From positions 23,903-87,902 of the forward strand of contig CAZWLL010000002.1 in assembly GCA_964634795.1 (NCBI GenBank): DNA of 64,000 nucleotides, read 5' to 3'. Under the pieces are notes generated by a model that was given only the letters and a program-made list of their open reading frames with translations, did not search any database and was not told where the DNA came from. The position numbers and the translations under genes were made by a program. The DNA comes from UMGS1696 sp964634795. Lineage in GTDB: Bacteria; Bacillota; Clostridia; Oscillospirales; CAG-272. Shown here piece by piece: positions 26,064 through 35,060 of the stretch. Positions within the stretch are counted from its first letter, which is position 1, and every line of letters starts with the position of its first letter.

Positions 26064-26153
26064 AAAAAGAAAAGCGTTCGCGGGCACATCTTCAAAGACC
26101 TAACGATGTGCGGCGAATGCTTGATTATCAGCATTATTCTACCCGGTGGCAGT
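26064..26153 (-). ncRNA. Structured pnuC leader: candidate riboswitch/attenuator
   Basis: The transcript should start near 26153. Two exclusive folds are visible on the minus strand. One is a terminator: 26122-26105 pairs with 26090-26072 (10 bp with one A-C mismatch, a bulge, then 7 bp; 14-nt loop) followed by a T-rich run ending at the GGAGG of pnuC. The other is a 6-bp hairpin, AATGCT/AGCATT (26135-26130 with 26121-26116), which uses the first strand of the terminator. I do not recognise TPP, FMN, THF, preQ1 or NAD aptamer signatures in it. Regulation of pnuC by premature termination is inferred. Confidence 0.6.
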
Positions 26154-26159
26154 TATCGC

Positions 26160-26188
26160 ATTATAACATAGATTATACATTATGTCAA
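26160..26188 (-). promoter_or_regulatory. Consensus promoter of pnuC
   Basis: Minus strand TTGACA (26188-26183), 17-bp spacer, TATAAT (26165-26160): exact match to both consensus hexamers. It drives a leader of about 99 nt. Confidence 0.85.
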
Positions 26189-26282
26189 GTTTTTTTGCGT
26201 ATTTATTACCGAAACAACCGTGTATCGATATGTCTCGGAATAAAATTTTTATCATTATTATATTTATTTATACGCCGTTTTG

Positions 26283-26291
26283 TGGTATAAT
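26283..26291 (+). promoter_or_regulatory. Extended -10 promoter of the asnB-murE operon
   Basis: TGG TATAAT at 26283-26291, 43 bp before the asnB start. The -35 region is weak, as is usual for extended -10 promoters. Confidence 0.5.
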
Positions 26292-26334
26292 ATTTTTTAT
26301 GAATGTATAAAACTCAAACTGAAAGGCAGACTAT

Positions 26335-28173
26335 ATGTGCGGATTTATTGGATTTACCGGAATAATTGACCATCGTGAGGATGTAATCCGTAGAATGGCT
26401 GAAAGAATCATACACCGCGGTCCTGATTCGGGTGGTTTTCACTTCAGCGGAACCGATGACAATGACAGCATCACCCTCGGATTCAGACGTCTTTCTATTA
26501 TCGATTTGTCGGACGGATCACAGCCGATGTATAACGAAGACGGCAGTGTTGTAATCGTATACAACGGAGAAGTTTACAATTTCATGGAGCTTCGTGATGA
26601 GCTTATCACATGTGGTCACGTATTCAAAACCCGCTGTGACACTGAGGTTATAATTCACGGATACGAAGAATGGGGCGTTAAAATTGCCGAAAAGCTTAGA
26701 GGTATGTTTGCGTTTGTTATTTGGGATAAGAAAACAAACACTCTTTACGGCGCACGTGATCCATTCGGTATAAAGCCTTTCTACTACACAAAGCTTAAAT
26801 CGGGACTCGTTTTCGGCTCGGAAATCAAAAGCTTTCTCGAGCATCCGGAGTTTAAACCCGAAGTAAATGAGAATTCTCTCAGACCGTATCTTACATTCCA
26901 ATATTCTTCGCTCGAGGAAACATTCTTTAAGGGTGTGTTCAAGCTTCCGCCTGCTCACTATTTCACATACAGCAACGGCAAGATGGAAAAAACACGTTAT
27001 TTCAACTTCGATTTCACAAAAAAGACGTCTGTCTCTTATGACGAATGTGCGGAGCTCATAGACAAACGCATTCACGAATCGGTTACCGCCCACAGAATAA
27101 GTGATGTAAAGGTCGGCTCTTTCCTCTCAGGCGGTGTCGATTCATCATACATAACTGCGGTACTCATGCCGAATGATACGTTTTCCGTCGGTTTCAATTA
27201 CGAAAAGTTCGACGAAACAAATGAAGCAAAAGAGCTTTCCGAAAGACTCGGTGTTAAGAATTATCTGAAACACATTACCGCAGATGAGTGCTTTGACGCG
27301 TTTCCTACCATACAGTACCACATGGATGAACCTCAATCGAATCCGTCGTCTGTTCCTCTGTATTTTTTGGCACAGCTTGCGGCACAGCATGTCACCGTTG
27401 TTCTCTCAGGTGAGGGAGCTGATGAAATATATGCTGGATACGAATGGTATGACGAAACACCGCTTATGCGCAAGTATAAGAAAATACCCGCTTGCATCAG
27501 ACACGGTGCCGCGAATATCACAAAAAAGCTGCCGTATTTTAAGGGCCATGACTTTATAATCAAATCAAGCGGCAGACCCGAGGATTACTTTATCGGACAA
27601 GCTTTGGTATTTCCCGAGAATGAAGCGTACAGCATTCTACGCGACAAATACAAGGTCGGACCGTGCGCACACGATGTAACTAAACCGATTTATGATGAGG
27701 TCAAAGACCTCTCGGAGCTTGAAAAAAAGCAATATCTCGATCTCAATCTTTGGCTGCCCGGCGATATTCTGCTCAAAGCCGATAAAATGAGCATGGCGCA
27801 CTCTCTCGAATTGAGAGTTCCCTATCTTGATAAAATAGTAATGCAGGAAGCACAAACCATTCCCGCATCATACAAAATCAACGGACAGGACACAAAAGCC
27901 GTATTAAGAACCGCGGCTAACAAAACACTTCCCGACGAATGGGCTCACAGACCCAAAAAAGGCTTCCCTGTTCCGATTCGCAACTGGCTCAGAGAAGATA
28001 AATATTACAACATAGTAAAGAAATCATTCACGTCCGATGCCGCCGCAGAATATTTTGACGCGAATGCACTCATAAAGCTTCTTGACGATCACAAAAACGG
28101 AAGCGTCAACAATCAAAGAAAAATCTGGACTGCCTATACTTTCTTGACATGGCACGAGCAGTTCATTAAATAA
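26335..28173 (+). CDS. asnB: Asparagine synthase (glutamine-hydrolysing); possible D-Asp amidase-type AsnH
   Basis: A 612-residue class-II amidotransferase. Cys2 (MCGFIG) is the glutaminase nucleophile, with RHRGPD-like HRGPDS near 33-38. The C-terminal synthetase domain has the ATP pyrophosphatase loop SGGVDSS (265-271) and GEGADEIYAGY. By itself it would make L-asparagine. It is, however, the first gene of an operon with D-aspartate ligase, aspartate racemase and MurE. In Lactococcus lactis the homologue AsnH amidates the D-Asp cross-bridge of peptidoglycan. That role is an inference here; sequence cannot separate the two. Confidence 0.88.
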   Translation: MCGFIGFTGIIDHREDVIRRMAERIIHRGPDSGGFHFSGTDDNDSITLGFRRLSIIDLSDGSQPMYNEDGSVVIVYNGEVYNFMELRDELITCGHVFKTRCDTEVIIHGYEEWGVKIAEKLRGMFAFVIWDKKTNTLYGARDPFGIKPFYYTKLKSGLVFGSEIKSFLEHPEFKPEVNENSLRPYLTFQYSSLEETFFKGVFKLPPAHYFTYSNGKMEKTRYFNFDFTKKTSVSYDECAELIDKRIHESVTAHRISDVKVGSFLSGGVDSSYITAVLMPNDTFSVGFNYEKFDETNEAKELSERLGVKNYLKHITADECFDAFPTIQYHMDEPQSNPSSVPLYFLAQLAAQHVTVVLSGEGADEIYAGYEWYDETPLMRKYKKIPACIRHGAANITKKLPYFKGHDFIIKSSGRPEDYFIGQALVFPENEAYSILRDKYKVGPCAHDVTKPIYDEVKDLSELEKKQYLDLNLWLPGDILLKADKMSMAHSLELRVPYLDKIVMQEAQTIPASYKINGQDTKAVLRTAANKTLPDEWAHRPKKGFPVPIRNWLREDKYYNIVKKSFTSDAAAEYFDANALIKLLDDHKNGSVNNQRKIWTAYTFLTWHEQFIK

Positions 28174-28192
28174 CATTACAGAGGAATATATC

Positions 28193-29425
28193 ATGTCTCA
28201 AACTATAGTACCTGTTCTTTTGGGAGCAGACCTTAACTGCTACAATGTAGCCCGCGCGTTTCATATGCAGTACGGTGTTAAATCATATGCTTTCGCAAGA
28301 TATGCGATTTCAGCTACCAAGTATTCCAAAATAGTACATTTCACATGTGTTCCCAATATCGACACTGACAGTGTTATGCTTGATGTTCTGCACCGCTTTG
28401 CCGATGCGCATATCGGTGACAGAATGGTGCTTTTCGGATGCACCGATGATTATGTTGCCATGATTATCCGTAATCGCGATGAGCTCTCTGATTTCGTTAT
28501 TCCGTACCCGCCCAAGGAAATGCTCACAACGGTTTCGAAAAAAGCCGAATTTTATGAAACGTGCGATAAATTCGGAATTCCTCATCCCGATACTGTAGTT
28601 CTCACCGACAAAACCGATACCGACTCGATAACCGCGGATAAGTTGGGATTCTCTTATCCTATAATCGTAAAACCGTCATCAAGTGTTGACTACTGGAAGC
28701 ATTCATTTGACGGAATGAAAAAGGTATACACTGCCACATCTCCCGAGGAAGCCGCCGAAATTATCAACAGAATATATGCGGCAGGATATCCCGAAAAGAT
28801 GATACTGCAGGAGCTCATAGCAGGCGGTGACTCGCAAATGAGAGTTTTCACCTGCTTCTCCGACAAAAACGGAAAAGTACGTGCTATGTGCCTCGGACAT
28901 ACAATGCTTGAAGAGCATACTCCGAAAGGTCTCGGAAATCATGCCGCGATAGTAACCGAACCTGTATCTTCCCTTCCGATTGCGGATAAAATCAAGGATA
29001 TGCTTGAAGCTCTCGGATATACAGGCTTCTCAAACTTCGATATAAAACTGCGCGAAAACACAAAAGATGATTATCGTGTATTCGAGATTAACCTTCGTCA
29101 AGGCAGAAGCAACTTCTATCTGACATCCGCGGGTCTTAATGTTGCTTATCTCGCAAATGAAGTATACGAATCCGCAGGTAACGACTGTAATAAAGTTGAA
29201 AAGGTTGTATTTTGGCACCATATTCCGAAAAGTACCGCTTACAAGTACACAGAAGACAAGACTCTTGTCGAAAAGGCAAAATCTCTCTCAAAACAAGGCT
29301 TGGAATATTCTTCGGTATGGTATACGCCCGACATGAGATTCAATCCGCTCAGAATAATTTGCGTACTCGAGCAGCTCAGACGACAGAAAGGCAAATTTAA
29401 AAAATATTATCCGGTGAAAAAATAA
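28193..29425 (+). CDS. ATP-grasp D-aspartate ligase-like (Asl family)
   Basis: A 410-residue ATP-grasp ligase. The N-terminal PVLLGADLNCYNVARAF, the LGHTMLEEHTPKGLGNHA stretch and the C-terminal FEINLRQGRSNF (about 296-307) closely follow my memory of the D-aspartate ligase Asl of Enterococcus faecium. That enzyme adds beta-linked D-Asp to the epsilon-amine of L-Lys in UDP-MurNAc-pentapeptide. Length is similar (about 410-440). The aspartate racemase gene overlaps its stop by 1 nt, as in other D-Asp cross-bridge loci. Residues specific for D-Asp cannot be verified by eye, so another amino-acid ligase remains possible. Confidence 0.75.
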   Translation: MSQTIVPVLLGADLNCYNVARAFHMQYGVKSYAFARYAISATKYSKIVHFTCVPNIDTDSVMLDVLHRFADAHIGDRMVLFGCTDDYVAMIIRNRDELSDFVIPYPPKEMLTTVSKKAEFYETCDKFGIPHPDTVVLTDKTDTDSITADKLGFSYPIIVKPSSSVDYWKHSFDGMKKVYTATSPEEAAEIINRIYAAGYPEKMILQELIAGGDSQMRVFTCFSDKNGKVRAMCLGHTMLEEHTPKGLGNHAAIVTEPVSSLPIADKIKDMLEALGYTGFSNFDIKLRENTKDDYRVFEINLRQGRSNFYLTSAGLNVAYLANEVYESAGNDCNKVEKVVFWHHIPKSTAYKYTEDKTLVEKAKSLSKQGLEYSSVWYTPDMRFNPLRIICVLEQLRRQKGKFKKYYPVKK

Positions 29426-30132
29426 TGAAAGATAAAAACCGTAAATTGCTCGGTGTTATAGGAGGGCTCGGCCCTGCATCAAGCGCGTATTTTTACGAGC
29501 TCATTACCGAACATACCAAAGCAGAGAGGGATCAGGATCATATTGACATGATTCTCTCAAGCCGCGCCACGACACCGGACCGCACAGACTATATTCTCGG
29601 CAGAAGCAATGTAAGTCCTCTTCCGATAATGATTGAAGATGCGAAAGCACTTGAAGAATACGGTGCCACCGCAATTGTTATACCGTGCAATACCGCTCAC
29701 TATTTTATTGACGAGGTCAGAAAATCCGTAAGTGTTCCTATGCCGAGCATAATAGAAGAAACCGTAAAATACATTAAGGAACGCGGTTTCAAAAAAGCCG
29801 CTATTCTTGCTACAGAAGGAACAATTCACGCGGGTGCGTACCAGCATGAATTTCTGAAGCAAGGACTCGGATGCATGGTTCCCGATGACAACGGGAAAGC
29901 GAAACTCATGGATTTAATTTACAACAAAGTAAAAAAAGGCGTTATTCCCGAACCTGAGGAGCTGTACGCAATAGTAAACCCGATGTTTGACGCGGGATGT
30001 GACTGCGCTATACTCGGATGCACTGAGCTTTCTCTGATCGGTAAAAAAATGACCGATGACAAGAGAATTATAGATTCACTTACAGTACTTGCATACTGCT
30101 CCATTAAACTGATGGGACACGAGGTTATTTAA
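29425..30132 (+). CDS. racD: Aspartate racemase
   Basis: A 235-residue cofactor-independent Asp/Glu racemase-family protein. The two catalytic cysteines are Cys88 in PCNTAH and Cys199 in GCTEL. The N-terminus LGVIGGLGPASSAYF is typical of aspartate rather than glutamate racemases. It would supply D-aspartate to the adjacent ligase. Start and ligase stop share one base (TAATG) and the MurE start follows its own stop directly, so translation is tightly coupled. Confidence 0.9.
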   Translation: MKDKNRKLLGVIGGLGPASSAYFYELITEHTKAERDQDHIDMILSSRATTPDRTDYILGRSNVSPLPIMIEDAKALEEYGATAIVIPCNTAHYFIDEVRKSVSVPMPSIIEETVKYIKERGFKKAAILATEGTIHAGAYQHEFLKQGLGCMVPDDNGKAKLMDLIYNKVKKGVIPEPEELYAIVNPMFDAGCDCAILGCTELSLIGKKMTDDKRIIDSLTVLAYCSIKLMGHEVI

Positions 30133-31623
30133 ATGAGTCTTGCGTTGAAAAATCTGCTTACTCATATAACTTATGAAGCAGTCGGAAAACCGAATGAAGA
30201 AATGATTGTAGATTCAATCGAATATGATTCGCGGAAGGTTACGCCGTCATCCTTTTTCTTCTGTCTTCCCGGTGCTAAGGTAGACGGGCACGATTATGCT
30301 GCAGCAGCTTACGATTTAGGATGCCGTCTGTTTGCGGTAGAAAAACAGCTCCCTCTTCCAAGTGACGCATGCCAGATTATAGTTCGTTCCACTCGATATG
30401 TATTGGCTTTTGTTTCCGCCGCATTTTACGGATACCCGTCTGAAAAATTAACTGTCATCGGAATCACCGGAACTAAAGGAAAAACAACGACATCGATTCT
30501 CATAGAAGAGATTATGCTTCATAACGGCATTAAATGTGCATACATAGGTTCAAACGGTGTCAACATTGGCAGTGAACATTATGACACAATGAACACCACA
30601 CCCGAAAGCCGTGAGCTGCACAGATATTTCTCCCTGATGGTTGATGCCGGATTCACACATGTTGTAATGGAGGTATCATCCCAGGCACTCGATAGATACA
30701 GAGTCAGCGGAATCAAATTCGACACAGTCATTTACACTAACCTTTCGCCTGATCACATCAGTCCTGTCGAACATGCGACGTTTGACGAATATCGTGAGGC
30801 AAAGCATAAGCTGTTTACCGATTACAGTGCCAAACATATGGTATTCAACGCAGATGATTCAAATCACGCGTATATGTGTGAAGGAGTTCCGGCTGACTTA
30901 AAATTTTTAAGCTATGCCGTGAATACGTCCGCTGATTTCGGTGCCGACAATATAAGACCATACAGAGATAAAACCTCACTCGGTATAGATTTTAATGTTA
31001 TCCATAATAGTACATCAGTTGCCGCGAGACTCAGGACACCGGGTTTATTCAGTGTGTATAATGCCCTCGCAGCCATTACGACATGCTCGATTTACGGAAT
31101 TACGGTTGATGAATCCTCAAATACGCTTAGAACAATCTCGATACGCGGACGAAGCGAAATTGTCGATGCGATTGACAACATAACGTTTATAATTGACTAC
31201 GCGCACAACGGATTAAGCTTAACAAACGAATTGACTGAGTTGAGAAGCTACAACCCGGCACGTCTTATATGCGTTTTCGGCTGCATAGGCGGCAGAACAT
31301 ACGGCAGACGCAAGGAGCTCGCAGAAGCCTCGGGTAAGCTCGCGGATTTGACGATAATCACATCCGATAATCCCGATAATGAAGACCCCGATGCAATCAT
31401 TGAGAACGTACTTACGTATTTCGACAAAACAAAACCGTACTGTACAATAACAGACCGCGAGAAAGCTGTTCGCTATGCGGTTGACATTGCACAGGATGGC
31501 GATATAGTTCTCTTTGCCGGAAAAGGTCACGAGACATATCAGCTTGTTAACGGAAAAAAGTGTCCGTTTTCCGAACGCAGTATCATCATCGATGAAGCGC
31601 AGAAGCTGATTAAACAGAAATAA
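30133..31623 (+). CDS. murE: MurE-type UDP-MurNAc-tripeptide synthetase, non-DAP specificity motif
   Basis: A 496-residue Mur ligase that adds the third amino acid to UDP-MurNAc-L-Ala-D-Glu. The P-loop GTKGKTTT lies near 113-120 and the central MNTTPE and SSQALDRYR blocks are intact. At the amino-acid-selecting site the sequence is DNPD (Asp412-Asp415) where diaminopimelate enzymes have DNPR. Lys-type enzymes such as that of Staphylococcus aureus have DNPA. I infer L-Lys (or another non-DAP residue) as substrate, which fits the D-Asp ligase upstream. Whether the genome has a second murE is unknown. Confidence 0.88.
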   Translation: MSLALKNLLTHITYEAVGKPNEEMIVDSIEYDSRKVTPSSFFFCLPGAKVDGHDYAAAAYDLGCRLFAVEKQLPLPSDACQIIVRSTRYVLAFVSAAFYGYPSEKLTVIGITGTKGKTTTSILIEEIMLHNGIKCAYIGSNGVNIGSEHYDTMNTTPESRELHRYFSLMVDAGFTHVVMEVSSQALDRYRVSGIKFDTVIYTNLSPDHISPVEHATFDEYREAKHKLFTDYSAKHMVFNADDSNHAYMCEGVPADLKFLSYAVNTSADFGADNIRPYRDKTSLGIDFNVIHNSTSVAARLRTPGLFSVYNALAAITTCSIYGITVDESSNTLRTISIRGRSEIVDAIDNITFIIDYAHNGLSLTNELTELRSYNPARLICVFGCIGGRTYGRRKELAEASGKLADLTIITSDNPDNEDPDAIIENVLTYFDKTKPYCTITDREKAVRYAVDIAQDGDIVLFAGKGHETYQLVNGKKCPFSERSIIIDEAQKLIKQK

Positions 31624-31678
31624 TTATTTATAGCCTCTGCACAAATTAAACGACGGCTGAATATCACAAATAAAAAAT

Positions 31679-31727
31679 GCCTGTTTCGATAATTTTCTTC
31701 GAATTATCGTAAACAGGCTGTTTTTTT
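31679..31727 (+). terminator. Terminator of the asnB-murE operon
   Basis: A long stem (31679-31694 with 31702-31718, one bulge), 7-nt loop, then a seven-T run. Confidence 0.9.
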
Positions 31728-31761
31728 CCCATCGAGAATATTGCGAACAAGCAGTGCTATT

Positions 31762-32385
31762 TTATTCTTTAATTGTCGTGATAAGCTCCTTGGCGTACGG
31801 AAGAGTTTCTATCCACTTACAGTATTCTCTCCACTCCTGAAGCTTATGATTTCTTCTCGCGTAATATATATTAACCAGGTTTTCGTAATTAAGTGTACAG
31901 GTTCTCATCTGATTGTATGATGACGGTAGAAGCTGTATCATGTCATGCCAATACGAAATATCCTTGGTTTCAAGATATAACTTTCTTCTGTCCTCAAGTA
32001 CAGCTATTGTCGCATCGAGAGATGAAAGCGCGACATTCGACATTCTGTCATGGCTGAAATCATCTCTTGAAAATTCCTTTGAATGAATCTTATGCATGGT
32101 ACTGGTGGAATTGGCAACTGTACCGACCTTATATGTATCATATTCTTTCCACCAATATATCGGAGCAGTTACGTCCACCGATACAAATATCATTCGCATA
32201 AACTTTCTGTCATCACTTCCGGCATGACATAAAGTCTTCATAAGCTTCATGTCATTTTCTCCGACAACAAATTTACCGTTTTCATCGTATCCGCTGTCGA
32301 TTTTCGCCCATGAATTCATAGGATTTCTCATGCCCCGAATAGCATTCTCGAAATTCATTACAGCACCGTTTTCTATTTTTATCAT
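31762..32385 (-). CDS. Conserved protein, possibly a degenerate ThyX relative
   Basis: A 207-residue soluble protein I cannot name with certainty. The start at 32385 is chosen because GGGGAG lies 4 nt before it; a longer form would overlap hslO. The central block (VSVDVTAPIYWWKEYD followed by TYKVGTVANSTSTMHKIH, residues about 73-106) has the spacing of the ThyX signature, but the RHR and NxxSxR residues are missing. LLPSSYNQ and TLNYENL near the C-terminus are also conserved-looking. If related to flavin-dependent thymidylate synthase it has lost the key residues. It lies 13 nt after hslO. Confidence 0.45.
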   Translation of the reverse strand: MIKIENGAVMNFENAIRGMRNPMNSWAKIDSGYDENGKFVVGENDMKLMKTLCHAGSDDRKFMRMIFVSVDVTAPIYWWKEYDTYKVGTVANSTSTMHKIHSKEFSRDDFSHDRMSNVALSSLDATIAVLEDRRKLYLETKDISYWHDMIQLLPSSYNQMRTCTLNYENLVNIYYARRNHKLQEWREYCKWIETLPYAKELITTIKE

Positions 32386-32398
32386 AATACTCCCCGAC

Positions 32399-33289
32399 TT
32401 ATTCAGATTTAATGTTTTTAGCCTTGTTTCTTGCTTCTTCGATTTCACTCAGTTCAAATGTATACTTTTTACCGCAGAACAAACACGATGTTTCTATCGG
32501 CTTGTCTTCCGATTTCAGCTCATTCATATCGTCTTCCCCGAGTCCTACAAGAGCTCTGAGATATTTTTCTCTGCCGCAATTACATTTGTATTCAATATCG
32601 AATTCATCAAACATCTGGTATTCAATACCGTCAAAAAGAAGTGCTATAATTTCATCTCCGTTTTTGCCGTCAGCTATCATTTTCGAAACGGAGTCAAGCA
32701 TATTTACATTTGTCTCTATTCGATCTACATCGGCATCGGTATACCCAGGCATCAACTGAATAAGATATCCGCCTGCGGCAAAGCACATGTTATCCTGATT
32801 AACTCTTACACCTAAAGCGCAAACAGTCGGTGTCTGCTCACTGTTCGCGAAATATTCGGTGATATCCTCGGCAATCTCTCCCGAGACAATCGGGGACATT
32901 CCGACATACGGTTCGTTCATCCCCATATCCTTGATTACATACAATGTACCCTTGCCTACAGCGCCACCTACATCAAGCTTGCCGAATTTATTCGGAGGCA
33001 GCTCTACATTCATGTCATCCGCATAACCGCGTACATTTCCTTTGTAATCACCTACGCAAATTATCTTTCCGCAAGGACCGTCTCCTTTAATCTGCAGAGT
33101 AAGCGTGTTGTCCTGATCCTTCAGCAGACATGCCATGAGTGATGTTGCGGTAAGTGCTCTTCCCAAAACAGCTGTCATTGTTTTGGATGTTTTGTGTATT
33201 TCACATGAGCGGCGGACGATATCCGTACTATCGCAAAAAATAACTCTGATTCCGCCGTCCGATGATAAAGCTCTTTTAATTATTGACAT
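32399..33289 (-). CDS. hslO: Hsp33 redox-regulated chaperone
   Basis: A 296-residue holdase activated by oxidation. The C-terminal zinc site is intact: CNCGREKY and CLFCGKKY (CxC and CxxC, about residues 240-279). The N-terminal TALLGRAL-like segment (LGRALTATSLM) and the GPCGKIICVGDYKGNVRGY block are characteristic. It is 28 nt downstream of the GxGYxYxxP gene on the same strand and probably read with the ThyX-like gene after it. Confidence 0.94.
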   Translation of the reverse strand: MSIIKRALSSDGGIRVIFCDSTDIVRRSCEIHKTSKTMTAVLGRALTATSLMACLLKDQDNTLTLQIKGDGPCGKIICVGDYKGNVRGYADDMNVELPPNKFGKLDVGGAVGKGTLYVIKDMGMNEPYVGMSPIVSGEIAEDITEYFANSEQTPTVCALGVRVNQDNMCFAAGGYLIQLMPGYTDADVDRIETNVNMLDSVSKMIADGKNGDEIIALLFDGIEYQMFDEFDIEYKCNCGREKYLRALVGLGEDDMNELKSEDKPIETSCLFCGKKYTFELSEIEEARNKAKNIKSE

Positions 33290-33317
33290 TATTATATTTC
33301 CCTTTTATAAATTAATT

Positions 33318-35060
33318 TTAATATGTATTTCCTTCTGCTATTGCCTTTTTTAAATATTCGAAGAATGTTATCGGATCCAGCAATTCGATATTTTTCTCGG
33401 GAGCCGCTCTTTTCATTTCTTCATAAATTTTCAAGTGATCTGTCGGAGACACAAGTATGGTACGAAAAATATGAAATTTCTTTCTCGGATTGGAATTATT
33501 AATAGCATCGATAGCTTGATGAGCCGACTTTATTGCATCCACATGTTCTGCACCTATATCGCACGTATGCGTCATAAAAGGTACACCGTTCACTATACAT
33601 GCCGGTTCTCCGTAACCGTTATACGCAACTCCGCCGCGTGCGAATCTTGAAAGATCATACATTTGATTGGAATCGGTCTTATGAACTCCGTTTATAACAA
33701 ATCCGATAATCGATAAATCGAATTGTTCAAAATATTTAATGTTATGTTTTACGTTGGCTTCAGCTCCCGACGGCAAATCCGAGAAAATTCTCGGAGGATA
33801 CAGTAAACGTGGATTATTGTATCCCGCACCCGAGTCGCCTGCTTCGAAATAATCGTTCTCGGTATAGTTCTCATATATGAAATCAAACGCCTGCGGTATT
33901 CTGTCGGACAAATTCGGATTGAAACACCACATAAGCGGTATCTTGCCTAAATTTTCATCCTTATACCATCGCGGTATAAATCTTGCGGTCCATGCCGCCG
34001 CATCGTAATCCCCGACATAGAAAAGAATGTATGTTTTATCTTTGTCGTATCCATTTTCCGGAGGATTAGGTTTACGGTTGCGATAGTGTCCCTTCAGAGG
34101 AAAATGACAATACACGCTGGCGTCTGCAAGTCCGCAATACCCTGCCGCATCGGCATCCTTTACACAATTATATGCTGAGAAAATTTCTCCCAGTCTCCAT
34201 TCGGATTCGACACCTTCATGGTGGTTTTTATTTCCGAAATCCGTATATTTAACGTGCCAGGGATTGAATCCGCAAACCGTTGTTATTTTCTCTCCTTTGG
34301 TTTTCTCATACTGCTCTCTTAATATACGCTTCATCGTTTTCAAATCGGTACCGATCGGCTGTGTTTTATCATCACACGGAGTTTCATCGTCAAAACAGAA
34401 CAAATCAAAAACGAAAGCTTTTTTAGATACAGCATAATCCATATTCGGAACAAAGGCATTGCCCATATCTCCGTAATACCATCCGTCATCGGCCCAGCTT
34501 ACACCGTCAAGCGTAAAGAAAAGAATGCTGTCCGATGTCTTATCCATATATTTGTTTAATGCCCAAATATACGCATCGCATTTACTGCTTCCCGTAGTAT
34601 CCTCATCGGTTTCCCATATTTTTCCTTCAGCCGTAAATTTATCACACAAGTCGAGTTTTACATCCGCTCCTGTGTTGTTTACGATTATGTTATATGCTCT
34701 GCTGTCTCGACGCACAGGAAGATATCCGTCAACACCGCACGCTGTGGTTGCGGCATTTAGAGTTGACGGTACCGACGGATCCCACAGCGAAATTCCGCAG
34801 CTACGTATTGTATTGCGGAAGGTATCCAGTACATCCTCTACGGTTTTAAGCTCCGATATTTGCTCTCCGTATAAGAATTTTCCTTCGGATGTAATATAGT
34901 TAAGCCAGAACTCGTCTTGAGGTTCCCATAATATAAACAATGTCGGTTTTTCACGATTCAGTATTCCCTGAAGACATGTTATAAATCTGAAAATGTCATA
35001 ACATACAACGGTATCGTCTCCGTATACCGCGGTGGCTTTATTAATATCAAGTGTATACAT
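33318..35060 (-). CDS. GxGYxYxxP-family putative glycoside hydrolase
   Basis: A 580-residue protein without signal peptide. The GAGYNNPRLLYPP segment at about residues 426-438 is a version of the GxGYxYxxP motif that names the family, and the GVSWADDGWYYGDMG and FYVGDYDAAAW blocks match the family layout in memory. Family members are predicted glycoside hydrolases of unproven activity, and most are secreted. Its ATG follows the LysR stop directly (TAAATG), so it is co-transcribed with the regulator. Confidence 0.65.
   Translation of the reverse strand: MYTLDINKATAVYGDDTVVCYDIFRFITCLQGILNREKPTLFILWEPQDEFWLNYITSEGKFLYGEQISELKTVEDVLDTFRNTIRSCGISLWDPSVPSTLNAATTACGVDGYLPVRRDSRAYNIIVNNTGADVKLDLCDKFTAEGKIWETDEDTTGSSKCDAYIWALNKYMDKTSDSILFFTLDGVSWADDGWYYGDMGNAFVPNMDYAVSKKAFVFDLFCFDDETPCDDKTQPIGTDLKTMKRILREQYEKTKGEKITTVCGFNPWHVKYTDFGNKNHHEGVESEWRLGEIFSAYNCVKDADAAGYCGLADASVYCHFPLKGHYRNRKPNPPENGYDKDKTYILFYVGDYDAAAWTARFIPRWYKDENLGKIPLMWCFNPNLSDRIPQAFDFIYENYTENDYFEAGDSGAGYNNPRLLYPPRIFSDLPSGAEANVKHNIKYFEQFDLSIIGFVINGVHKTDSNQMYDLSRFARGGVAYNGYGEPACIVNGVPFMTHTCDIGAEHVDAIKSAHQAIDAINNSNPRKKFHIFRTILVSPTDHLKIYEEMKRAAPEKNIELLDPITFFEYLKKAIAEGNTY

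Noticed and set aside
26072..26122. The same hairpin read as a plus-strand terminator
   Set aside because: The plus strand pairs slightly better (G-U instead of A-C) but has no T-run, while the minus strand has one followed by the pnuC ribosome site.
26064..26153. pnuC leader as a known TPP, FMN, THF, preQ1 or c-di-GMP riboswitch
   Set aside because: None of the conserved core segments that I know for these classes can be matched, so no class name is given.
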